A stretch of 64,000 nt of DNA from Drosophila pseudoobscura (Eukaryota > Arthropoda > Insecta > Diptera > Drosophilidae). The DNA is taken from NCBI RefSeq assembly GCF_009870125.1, contig NC_046683.1:10850001-10914000 (forward strand). The letters run 5' to 3'. Made by a program: the position numbers and the translations under genes. The first letter of the stretch is position 1. Every line of letters begins with the position of its first letter. Below, piece after piece: positions 13,425 through 25,116 of this stretch. The notes beneath the pieces are model-generated. The model was given only the letters and a program-made list of their open reading frames with translations, did no database searches and was not told the origin of the DNA.

Positions 13425-15904
13425 GTTTCAATTCTGTTTTCTGTTTTGTTATGCTCTTCCGCTTTCCTACTTTAGTGCTGTTTTTATTTGCACCAAAGTT
13501 GCATGTTGGTGTTGCATGTTGTTCCTGCTTCTGCCTGCTGCCTGCCTCCCCGTTTTTGGTATGCAATAAATTGCGCCACTTGAGCAAAGTTAATAAAGTT
13601 ACAAATAGTTTAAATATTTATTTACAGTTTTTTGGTTTGGCCAACAATTTGTGCTCCACTACGCTGTTTTTCAGTTCATTGTTGGTCCTCTCCTCGACGG
13701 GGCTTTCGTTTTTTTTGCTGTTCGTTTTTTGTTGCTGCTTACGTGACATGGCCAACAAGCTGTAGCCAGGGGGGCGTTGGCCCGGGAAGGGTAGGTTAGG
13801 GGCTGCGAAATGCGAGAGTGAACGCCGCAAAAGCTGCACAACAAATAAAGGCCACGACGCCATGAGAAATACTCTATTCTTATTTTCTACTCTTCTCCTT
13901 CTCCTCATCCGATTGGCTACAACGACTAGATGCCCTTCCTCTCCTCTGCACAGTGGAGAGACACACTCTCCTGGCCACAAGAAATCCTTTTTTTGTCCCA
14001 TTGTGGTTTTTGCACTTGGAGGGGAACTTATGGAGAAAATGCGTAAACAATTTCTTTTGACAAGTGCAAGCTCTATACACCATCGACAGGGGCACGCTGC
14101 ACTCAATTTCCTAAGATGCCTGGAATTTTCGAATATTTGCTGTTTTCTTTGGCCAACCCCAGAGCCCGATTCAAATGAAGTGGGGATGAGTGCCAGGGGG
14201 GTGCCAGGGCAGTGCCAGGGGCTTTGAGGGACAGTTCGTGGAACACACATAATTAGCCAAAAATGTGTTTTTCATATGGCCAGGGATTTGCAGATTTGAA
14301 GAGAGTGTTTCCTCCCCTGTTCCACGTCCACATCAAAGACAAGCAGACAGGATACATATGTATATGTATGTATATCTGTTAATTTATGCCTGACCCGGAC
14401 ACAGCCTCAACTCCACTAGACACACGTGTCTACTATTTGAAAAGTCTTGCGTTGGCCAAATGAAAATTCGGTTTTCTAAGCTGTCGACAGCAATTTGAAA
14501 TTGTGGCTGCCATGGCATCGGCATTCAACATTTTCCTGGCCACAGCAGCTCGCCAAGAGAGAGGGAGAGGGCAAGTGACAGCCTGGGGTCAGATTTCGGA
14601 TCAGACGAGCCCGGCTACCAAAAAACCAAAGCCTCCCCAGGCATGCTCCCTGCCAGAGACAGCGGAGAGAAGCCAGGGGATCCTTTAAGGAAATTATTCA
14701 ACTTTTTTGCAATACTTTAAATCAGCCAAAATGGGGAGTGGAAAGTGGGGAGATAGGTGTCTACAGAGTACACTGATGGAGAAACTCCGATCAACAATCA
14801 AAAAAAAAATATATGTAGGTTTAAAAGAATCATAGGCCTCTTTGAGGATTCTTGGGACAATATATGTTAGGACTCAGAGTAGTAGCTCTTTGGCTTTATA
14901 TTGAATATATTTTTCCACAGTGTATGCTCCAGTTGGGATTATCCATAACGAAATGCTTACAGCCACTCCACTGCCCCTCTGTTCGGTCTTTCGTTGGCTT
15001 TAAAATGTATGCAACAGAGTTGCAGAGCACTCCTTACCATTTTTGTTGAAAGATGAAAAATTGCACATGAGAGAGCCGGATTCCCTTTTGGCTCCACAGC
15101 TGGCTCTAGCAACTGATTTACTAAATCAAAAATAATATGATGCACACACACTCACACACTAACACATTCAAACACTCACACAGATGCACGCTTGCAGCTT
15201 GCAGCTTGCAGGGACACACGCATGCAATGCTCCATAAATCTCGGTATTAAAAAATTGAACACCAGAGCAGCAGAATGGAGGATGCAGGATGCAGGACGAA
15301 AGTGTGAGGACAAGAGTGACCATTGGGCAGGGCGGCACACGCACCACGCGCACATTGTTGTCGTTTATCATTATACACTCAGCCAAGAAGTGGGAGGGGA
15401 TGAGGAGGGGAATCAAGAGGTTGGGGAGGGTGCGAGGTATGGAATGTGCAACGATATTTTACAATATAATTATGTCAACTACAGAGCATGACGACAAAAT
15501 CTCCAACGAGCTCTCAACTTCAACAATACTTTATATGTATGAGGACACAACACCACCCATCCGGCATCCGCCATCCCACCGCGGGGTCTAGCAGAGCAAC
15601 AGAAAGAGAATGATAGATAGGGGGATGGGAAAGTGCAAAGAGCACAGAGTTTTGGAGCCGCTGGTGCCAGCATATGAAATTATGTCACCCGCCGGGATTA
15701 CAAGCGAGCTTTGAGATTTCATATTCACATTCTCTGTCTCCCTCTCCCTCCCTGTATCTATTTCTCCTTTCCCCTCGTCTGCTCTTGCCGCAAAGCCCCC
15801 CGTCCCCCCGCCACACTATCTCCACAACAGCATCAGCGTCAGCATTTTGCACTCTTTGCACTTTGTTGAAAACAATTTGAACCCGGAATGGATCCTCTGC
15901 ATTA

Positions 15905-16083
15905 CCACTATAATACCCTTGCAGAGAGTATTATGACTTTGACGAAGTTTTGGCAGAGCAGAGAAGGAAGCCTTTTGATCCTCTTGATTAGTTACTGGGG
16001 TAAAAAGCTGATCTATGGCGGTGGCTTTGAGAGTACTCGAAACACAGATCAAAGGACTGTAACTCCCTGCAAGGCTTAGCCAA
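15905..16083. mobile_element. Dispersed-repeat fragment (ACCCTTGCAGAG hairpin family)
   Basis: It begins with a near-perfect hairpin, TAATACCCT (15911) against AGAGTATTA (15925), and continues with a TGACTTTGACGAAGTTTTGGCAG-like stretch. From memory this resembles the start of a common Drosophila interspersed repeat. The exact family was not determined. Confidence 0.4.
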
Positions 16084-17997
16084 CACTCACTCTTTAGCTG
16101 TTTTCCATTTCGCCTAATTTGATGTGCCCCTCTTTTCCGCGCTCTTGACGGCAATGAAAATTGTAATTACTTTGCCACTTCTAGCGACTGACTTTGTGGC
16201 TTGCTGTTTAATAATCGCTCTCAAATCAAAGCACATTTGTCTCGCACAAAGGCCTCTCGCAGCGCCAATCCTCACACGGCACACGCATACGCATACGCAC
16301 ACGCACACGCCCACCTACAAAACGCACACAAATATGTAGGCGAGAGCCGCAGGACTCTGGTGGAAACCACAAACTATGCTACATATATTTTTGCAATAAC
16401 GCCACGGGAAGAGAAACTATTCGTTCGACGAGTATTCCACCGCTGACACCCTCCATCCATTCCATCACTCATACGCCGCATGTGACCAAATATTTGCACA
16501 CATAGCCACAAAGATATATCGTACGCAACACCAATGCCACAGATACTCGTACTTTACCTCTCGAGCACATCAAATTACCGCTCTCCAGCAAACTGGCCCC
16601 CATACGAGTACGTGTATCACCCCAAAATAGAATCTGTTTGTCCAACACTCTGCATTTTTTCCACCTGCAGTCGAAGAGCGCCCCCTTCTCTCACCCACAA
16701 AAAAGAAAAAGCCATAGACAAACCCGAGGAGCATACGATACTCAGCCAAAAGGCAAACAAATACAAATCCTATTTGAATTGTTCGCAAGTATTTGGCTTG
16801 AGTGAGCGACAGCAGCAGCAGCAGCCCGGGCCTGGGACCAAATCAAGTGGAGTCAGCTGAACGAGCGACATTGCCCCAATACGTATAGTGGCTTGATTCC
16901 CAGCCAAGAAGAGGAAGGGCCAGGGCCAGGGCGAGGGCCAGGCTGGGCAAATATTAATCTAGCCAAGCTGGCAAATCCCTCAGGTTTTCGCGACTGCCAG
17001 GAGTAAGCCAAATCAATTGCAATTACAACAAACAAACACTCGCTGGGTGGGCTCGAAGAGGGAGCCTCCTTTGGCGGGGAATAGTTGGAGGTTTCGCTGG
17101 AGCTGGAGGTGGAGGTGGAAGTGCAGGCCAAATGCAAATCGAAATCGAAATGAGAAGCACGTCTCCGTCCGTCTTGTGCAATGTCTTTTACATTTTCCGA
17201 CTGCGACTCCGGCTCTGTCTCTGGCTCCAGCTCTGATTCCAATTCTGTTCCTGTGCCTGTTCCTGTTTCTATTGCCAATGCAGTCGCTGCTGCCTCTTCT
17301 TAGGTTCTGTTTGCTTTCGATTGCCTTGCTAAACATGTGCAATGAAAAATTCGTGCATAAAATGAATGCCGCACTGGGGAAAAGTGGGTTCAGAGGGGCT
17401 GCAGTCCTGGGGAAAAGGCAATGTCAATTGGATGGTAAAGCTAGCAAAATAAACCATCAACTCGGAGCTAATAAATTGCCACTCCGACACGGGCTGAATG
17501 CTCTGCGGCTATGCGGCTCCAAGGAATTCAAAAATTTGATTAAGCTCTTTGCATTTCTTAGCAGCCACGAACACCTAATTGGTGACAAATTCCCTTGGAG
17601 TGCAAATGAAAGTCCAGGTGGTATCTGTTGGATATTCTTGCCATCTTGAGTGCTCAGCTTCAATTAAATACAAATATTAATTTATATACTATTTTTCCCC
17701 TCTCATCGAAACTATCCATAATATTTGAACCGAATTCTTCTGTTATGGCAAAAGTGGCAAAGGCCAACATTGTTTTTGCATTTTAATTGCAGTTTCCATA
17801 AATTCTAATTAGCTGAGGATGCGGGTACTCCGTACTCCGATAAGTGGAGGAGCAACAACATCTTCATTGGACTATCATTTGGCTTATCACATGGCCATAA
17901 ATGATAATTAACATTTGAAAGTCGCATCGTGACAGTGGCGACAGCAGGGGGGGGCGACAGAGAAGTGTAACTCGAGAGTCGTGGGCAGCATTCATCA

Positions 17998-18045
17998 TGT
18001 CCGAGGATGTCCGAGGATGTCCAAAGAGGTCCGAGCATGTCCGAG
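17998..18045. repeat. Tandem GTCCGAGGAT-type decamers
   Basis: Four to five imperfect direct repeats of (T)GTCCGAGGA, with diverged copies reading GTCCAAAGAG and GTCCGAGCAT. Confidence 0.8.
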
Positions 18046-18145
18046 ATAAACCAAAGGAGAAGACAAATGAAAGTTCATAAATTGTCAAGCAGCCGGAAAG
18101 GAAATGAAATGAAATTCTATCTTCATTTTTTGTTTCTTCTCGCTT

Positions 18146-18200
18146 TCTCTTTCTCGCTTTTGCTTTGCTTTTGCTTTGCTTTTGCTTTTGCTTTTCTTTC
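18146..18200. repeat. CTTTTG pyrimidine-rich repeat
   Basis: Direct repeats of TTTTGCTTTGC and CTTTTG over about 55 bp. Confidence 0.8.
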
Positions 18201-20779
18201 GTCGTTTTGTTCGGTGTAACTCAAAAAATAATTCCATTTTCCATTCTTTAGCTATAAGGCCTCCTCCTGCCAGCCAGTTGTATCAATGCGCATCAAAGGC
18301 ATTCCAGCAGGACAAAAGGGGAATATTAAGGAATGAAAATTGCAATTTTCTATCATGAAAAGATGCTGAATTGATCGACATTTCGGAAAATGGAAAGCAC
18401 TACAAAGAAAACAGGAAAATAGCTACGTTATTTGCGGTATTTCCGCAATTCAGAAACAATTTTCGTTATTCCAGATTTTAAATTTGCTAGACATTTCCTT
18501 ACCGTACAATTGGCATTGTACATTTTTTAATTTCAAGAAAACCGACATTTCAGAGATCTTCAAAAGATTCCTGGCAGCTTTGCTCCTTCAGTTTTTTAAT
18601 AGAATTTCCAGCATTTATATTAAAGTCGCATCGTGGTATACGGCCCCGCCGAGCCACCATGCTTACTGTAACTTAACCGTTAAATCAATTTTCCATTGCT
18701 CTTTTCCAGTTCCTTGTAGCCGTAGCCTTGTAGTCCACGCTCCGAAAACCCTCGGGCCTTGGTCGAGAGCCCCTGCCTCTTTCGTCTTTCAGTTAATTAG
18801 CAATGCAAAGTCGCGACCGAAACAAAAGGCAACTCTGCCCACAAGTCATCAGAACAAGCAACCTCCTTCCCTTCTGCCCAGTGCCCACAGTATTTTCTAC
18901 CCCCTGGCAGCCCTGACAACCCTGGTTGAATACCATTGAAGTGCCATGGCCCGGCTGGCTCGCAGGCGAGAACTTAAAGTTTTAAGTGTAAATCGCTTCA
19001 ATGCCATAAACGAAATTATTATAAAATCAAACAATGAACGACGCCACTGGGTAGTCCCAGACCCAGTCCCAGTCCCAGGCGATTCGATAAGAGCAGTGGG
19101 AGGGGTTGGGCTGGTCTGGGCTGACCTGGAACTTTAGGTGTTTGTCCGAACCAGCCAGACCTGAATCGCTGCGCTGCTTCACGACACTGACATGTCGGGT
19201 ATCCCTGCTCAAGCCTGTCCTGCATCCCTGTCCTGGCCTGCAGCTCGTCTTGTGGCAGATGTGGCATGCAAATGCACTTGGCCAGGCTCAGGTGCAAAGC
19301 CCACAGCTGGCAAAGGGCTGGGCGGATCGGAGTGGAGCGGAGCGGAGCGAGGCTAGGGTATTTTGTGGCCAGGTTGGTTCTTCCTGAATTTAATGAGTTC
19401 TTTGTTTATGTATTCTCATTTATCTGAAATTACCACGCACAGACATCGCGGCCAGCTCTGTGGAAGTAGCGCTGCCGCTGTCGTGGTTGTTGTGGCAAGT
19501 GGCGAGTGGAGTTTGGGGAGTGGCAGGACAGTGGATAGGGGATGGGATTTGGGGATGCGGTACCTCTTAAAGTTACAGTACGGAAAATGTAATAATAAAA
19601 TTGCAGCTTATTACCGCAAAAGGTGTGCGCAGAGCGGAAACGGAAGTGAGCAATATCTGTGGTCCCTCCTTCCATCTCTCTCTTTCTCTGTTTTTATATG
19701 TGAAGGAGAGATGCCCAAGGTGTTGACTTAGGACGGCGGATGGAGGATGGTGTGGGTATGTTTCATTATGCCGAATAAGTCCACTGGCCACTTCAGCTGA
19801 TCCCGTTTATGCTGACGACAAATACAAGTAGCCAGAGGGCCTGGCAGTGAAATGGAAAACGGCTTTTCTTTTTACGAGCCACTCCCCAGACAAGCAGCAA
19901 CAGTTGATGAATAGATGGAGTCCCGCCCAGCCCACGGCCTACCCAATTAAAGGGAGAATGTCCAAAATATTTTCGCACCTTAAACACATTCAACCAAATA
20001 TTAAATGGACTGAATCATACCCCCTACTTGCATATTCAACCTTAACTCCTTCGATTTGTTTTCCACAGAACAGAAAGCCCACTCAAGCTCTGATCAACTT
20101 TCATAAAGTTGAAGAGTTTTCGATGTGATGTGATCTTTTGGCCAACTCCCTCTGGCCAGTGCCAGAGCCAGAGCCCATTTACATGCAGATGCAAATCCCA
20201 AGGAATGCGAGAAGTTCATTCAAACATATATCACATTCTAATGCCCGGGATGTCCTGCCCTGGATGGGGGATTATCAAGGCAAAGCCGCAAAAAACTTGC
20301 CAGGACAACCAAACTCCCGAAACCTTCCCGTGCCACTCCACAGTGTTGTCTAATCTGGACTGTCAAAGAAACGGAAGCGGAAAGCAGGAGAAAAACCAGC
20401 AGAAAGCTTGAAAAGAATCCAAAAATGTAATGCCGAAGGTTAATATACCCTTGAAAACGAAAAATACATGATGAGCATACATACACATACTGTCTGAGAT
20501 ATAAAGAAGGGTCTGTGCAAATCATTTCCTGACTGACGCATGTTCAATACTGATCTGCTACGAAGCTGCTCAAGATATCTATGTATATATCGAGATATCG
20601 CTCTTCGTAAATGCTTCCTTCTCCTGCCATGGTCGAAATCGGAATACCTTCTGCGAGGGTAATGCTAATGCTAAACCAACGAAAAATGCTAAACAAAGCA
20701 GAAAGGCTGAAAACTAGACGAAGCAAAACAATGCAACATATACTCGTGCGAGTATGTATCTGTGAGCGGGCCTGCATCT

Positions 20780-20805
20780 GTGTTTGTGTGTGTGTGTGTG
20801 TGTCT
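20780..20805. repeat. TG dinucleotide run
   Basis: (TG)n tract with flanking CTGTATCTG. Confidence 0.8.
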
Positions 20806-23465
20806 GTATCTTTTTGTCCCAAACTTCGATTGTTGTTCGAGCTATGCGCGTATTTGAATTTCCCCAACTTTTTTTTGTTTTCAGGTTTTCCTTTCACTTC
20901 CTCCTTTTTTCGGCAAAAACTATTCACTAAGCCAGAGACAGGGAGGACAGTGTAATGAAGACAAATAAAGGCAATTCCTGTAGCGCCATGACGCCGTGAC
21001 TCCACCTCCACCTCGCCCTCCCCATTTCCCCATCCCCTTGTCGCTGTGGCTGCATATTTGTTTAGGTCATCCCCATGTACATTCAGAATACCCTGAAAAG
21101 AGGCATATGGACTTACAAGTTTACAAGTACTGCCATTCGATACTAGGATCAAGAATATAACCGCAAAAGAGCTAGGATTACGCCAAACAAAATTTGAATT
21201 ATTCTCTATTTTCTATTTTAGAATATTAATTCTGCAATCAACAATCGGAATCGTTTCAAGTCCAAGAACGTCACTTGCCATTACTGACTTTTTAGGGCAT
21301 CCTTGGAACCGTGTTTACCAGTTTCCGTCCGATTTTTTAGTTGAAATTTTTTACTGGTCTCCTAGATGGGCGTATTTGCTTGACCTTTGCTTTGTTACGA
21401 TTATGTTTGCCTTGGTCTAACCCGTGCAGTACTATATTTAGATACTCCTCTGTGGCACATATGCACATGTGGAAACGCTAGAGACTGCCAGCGCTATTCC
21501 CGTTTTTGTGTGGCAGTTATTGTGTTAGAATTGACCAACTAAATTGAGTAAATAATATGTATACGAGCATTACATTGCAGCACTGGACGTGAATTGCTGG
21601 ATTGGTGGAAGGTTGTTACAATTTCTCTTCGAGACTGACGAGAGTATTACAAAACATATCCATCTGAGGGAGATGAAAGATCAACATGATTCTAGATAAG
21701 TCTATATATGATCCAGGTGGATGGGCCACGGATGGCAAAGCCAAATGAACTGATTTCGAGCGATTATCAGAATAGATACTGCGGAAAGTGAAGGTTTAGA
21801 AAAGCTGACTGTCGTTGTTTCTAGCCGAGAACTGCTTCCATTACTTCATTATAAACAATTTGGCAACCACTCCCATTAAAATCCTTATATGTATGTACCT
21901 AGATATATGTATTTTTTATCGCATATTACCTACCACAACAATAATTTAAAATAAATTGTAAATATATAGAATATCAGGCGCAATTTGATTTCAGCCATGA
22001 TACAGAATCAACTCTGAATCTCCCTTTCTCTCTGTTTAGTTTTCTTGGGGGAAAATTGACTAAATGTCACCTTTATTGGTTTTGTGCAATGCTATGAGAA
22101 TTCGGACTCTGTCGAAACGGAGCTAGGCCCAGTAACTGCAGCATGACAGGAGTATGACCATTACCTAGCGGAGAGAAACCATTGTGTGGCACGATGTGAC
22201 CCTTCTGGAGGAGAGAGCAAATAGATTCCTCCCGCCCAATGTCAATTTAGGCAAATTTCATGTTTATTTGGCCATTGATTAATGGCCCTGGGTCGGGACC
22301 CATAGCGAAGCTGCTAAGAGTCTCCGGCCGAAGGTCTTCAATCATAAGTAGTTTCCTGCTTCTCCTATTTTTTCTCGTATTTTTTGCCCTCAGCTTTTGG
22401 TTTATTTATGCATAAAATTTATAGGCAGAAACAAGCATATTTTGTGTCATTAGCCGCAAATTTTTGACCCATTTGTCATTAGAGCAGAATGGGGACAAGC
22501 AGGGCCAGGCAGCGGCAGAAGGACCCAAGGTTTTGCATAAAACAAACGGACACAGCCAGCCCTACACATGTGCATGGAAGTGTGTGCGTTTGTGTGTGTG
22601 TGTTGGCCATTGTGCCATGCCAAAATGTGTGACCGACAAGATTTATCAAGTAATAACAGACATTTCGGACAACCCATAGACCCATTAGTCACACGCTGTT
22701 TGACATTGTCTGAAAATATCATTTTAATCACAGACCACACACAAGGAGCACATGGAGCCCAGCAGGAGAAAATGATGCTGGGTGCTGGTGGGGAAGGTGA
22801 AGGTGGAGGTGGAGACGGAGGCGGCTCCTTCATCGCCATACTCGGCTGCCTTCCGGTCCCGCCTTCATGGGAATCGAGAACATAGATCCCGTTTACAGTG
22901 CGCTTCGCAGGCCTAAGACAGTAAATGGAAATGCAAATGCGTCTGCATCTCTATCGTAGATGGACCAAATCCTATTAATACTAAAAATCATATTAAGCTA
23001 CACGCATTGGGTTACACTGCAAGCTATGTTTGGAATTTGATATTAGGAGTGCCCTAGAGCTTTGAAACGCACTGTATGGAAGTCTAACGATATCTTCATC
23101 ATCGCCAGGCATCAGTCAGCAGACGCCTGCCGCCCCGTCAGCACTGCCTCTGTCTCCCTTCCTGTCATCGCATTAAATTTTAAACACATCCACTAGCCCA
23201 ATAAGCTATTGTCGGTTCCTGTGTGTGGCTGTGCTCGAGTATTCACGGGCTTATTATGCCATCGATGCGATGGATACGCCCCTAAATTACCCAGCAACAC
23301 ACACTTGCACAGAGGTTTGCAACTAAATTTCAGCTAAGTTTTAGTCAAATAGTGGCCCAGCTCTCGGAAATGGAAAGCAACGTAGTCACGACTATGTTGA
23401 GTCACATGCTCAACATCTTCGCACACAGATCGTTAACCTGCAATTCCAAAGGAATGCCCCATGGA

Positions 23466-23512
23466 TCAAATATATTATATTATATATTATAAATATATAT
23501 TATATTCATTGG
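23466..23512. repeat. AT-only palindromic tract
   Basis: Nearly pure A/T run of TATATTATA units able to fold on itself. Confidence 0.7.
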
Positions 23513-23898
23513 TTCTAAACAGGCAACCGCACTGTAAAGAATAAATCGTTTTTACTCGTTACTCATCTTACTATTATATTGTTTTTGAAAACACGTATGA
23601 GTCCGAAATAAGCCGGAAATGTATAGGAAACTGGAAATGGAAGGAAACATACCGAGTTTACCTTCTTTGAAAACGATACAACATTTGTCAATGGATTAAA
23701 TTGATTAGTTTTATGATATTTGAATACTGGTACATTTCAATAGCCAAAACAAAAAAAATACATGGTTATTCACATTTTAAATTTTTCAAAATTACAGAAA
23801 CAGAAATGCACTCCAAGTGCTAAATTTGCTCAATAGCAAAAAGAGAAAATTAATTTATATAAATTTGTAATTTGTTATTCCATATCGTAATGGAAAAT

Positions 23899-25116
23899 CT
23901 ACAAACGATTGATAAAATCGATGAATTGCTGGTTGAAATTCCCTGGAGGCTCAATCGACGTAAGGCGATTTTCAAATAAAATCGAGTCTTGACGCATCTT
24001 GAATCTCAATTCCTGGTGAGGATTGTCCTTGTTGCTCATCTTAATGCTGATCTCCTCGAGAATCTTATGCAGTTTCTGGAGGCGATCGTGTATGTTGAAT
24101 TGGCTCTCCTGCTAGGAAAGGGAAAGACCATCACGGGCATGAATCTTCAATCGGCAGGCTACTCACACTCATCAGTTTGGCACAGGACACCACTTTTATT
24201 GGTCGACACACGTGGCCACGCTCATTGGTGTTGGCGATGGCCAGCTGATCGATGCCTCCCAAGTAGCTCTGCATGAGCCATAAGGGCGCAGAATTATTCC
24301 GGCGGCCCTCTTTGTCAATTTTCAGCGAAGCTAGGTGGCATGTCTTTAGCACCTCCGGATCGTTTCTATGGAATACATACAATCACGATATACATATGTA
24401 ATTATGTACACACATACATATTTATGTATGTATATGCAACAGAGGATGACGTACAGATCGCCAAGTGGTTCCTTGTTCGATACGCCACTAACTTCTGCCG
24501 AGTAGAGCAGGCGAAAGCTTCCCAATTTGGCCGAGAACATTCCATACACTTGCTTCCGCTCATCCACTGGGGCATCGGTGCGCGGCAGCGCGCCCGGAGA
24601 ACCTGGTCGGTCAATATTGTGACGGTTATTAACTATTATCAATATTAGCGATGATGCTGATGCTGGGTGCAGCTACTTACGGGTAAAAACGTACTGGCGT
24701 GCCTTGAAGGGATAGGTTTTAGCCACGCTTGGAACCGTGTACCGCTCATCCTGATCTTCCCATAATGACCGCAAATAGATGCAGCCCTTGAAGCGACAGG
24801 CTGCATAGTTAGTTTCTTTACCGTAAGTCCGATCGCCCATGAATTTCAGCATTGTTCCGCGATTGAGAAAGAAGTCCATGTGTTCGAGTACCTGGCGCGG
24901 CTTGGGCAGATGCATCACATGGTGCTGGACCAGGCCGAAGGCGCGTGGAAAGTTTCCATTTCGGGGGATGTACCGTCTATAGCCCTTGTTTAGGTCCAGC
25001 GGATATTCAGTGGCCCTCGGCTGGCGATAGTACAGAATCTGGGGGTTTCCCTTTAAACTCTTCGTATCAGGGTCGTACTCCAACAAATTCTCCAGTTTTA
25101 GGTCCACCAGATCCAT
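23899..25116 (-). CDS. Rai1/DXO-family protein, predicted catalytically dead (Cutoff-like)
   Basis: Four exons join in frame: 24681-25116, 24455-24602, 24167-24365 and 23899-24108, with GT-AG introns of 78, 89 and 58 nt. The product is 330 aa, close to Rai1/DXO size. ATG 25116 follows AACAAA and opens MDLVDLKLENLLEY; an upstream in-frame ATG at 25176 adds only AT-rich sequence. Family features in order are RGTMLKFM, then CRFKGCIYLRSLW (the RF-x-G-x-IYL core), KLGSFRLLYSAEVSG, and CHLASLKID followed by LMQSYLGGIDQLAIAN. Active Rai1/DXO has EVD and ELK at the last two catalytic motifs; here they read EVS and SLK. The GYKFE motif also appears absent. Known family role: 5'-end decapping, pyrophosphohydrolase and exonuclease activity in the nucleus. 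Without the metal ligands I infer an RNA-end-binding pseudoenzyme, as proposed for Cutoff of the Rhino-Deadlock-Cutoff complex. Orthology to cuff rather than a Rai1 paralogue is unproven; cuff is not X-linked in D. melanogaster. Confidence 0.85.

Larger units (their letters stand above)
1..23898. other. Gene-poor stretch without a recognised gene
   Basis: I read both strands and found no exon chain, signal peptide or family motif that I could defend in this 23.9 kb. The longer open frames, such as those near 5.5-6.1 kb, 11.8-12.5 kb and 13.6-14.2 kb on the minus strand, translate to Pro/Ser/Cys/His-rich sequence that mirrors CA/TG and CT-rich DNA, so I treat them as chance. The stretch holds many microsatellites and two TE-like fragments, listed separately. 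It is either intergenic, perhaps regulatory, or the intron of a gene whose exons lie outside the window. Confidence 0.6.

Noticed and set aside
13618..14250. 210-codon minus-strand open frame
   Set aside because: No family similarity; ends in TTTGTTTTT-derived Lys/Gln runs typical of chance frames.
17013..17649. Overlapping 141-, 109- and 210-codon frames
   Set aside because: Arg/Asn and Leu/Phe repeats arise from GATTCC- and CTCTGG-type simple repeats on both strands.
18484..18939. 151-codon plus-strand open frame
   Set aside because: No motif, AT-rich half and Pro/Ser half differ in composition, no promoter or splice signals with support.
22450..22885. Proline-rich and glycine-rich frames
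   Set aside because: Complementary readings of a GGTGGAGG repeat; no signal or splice evidence.
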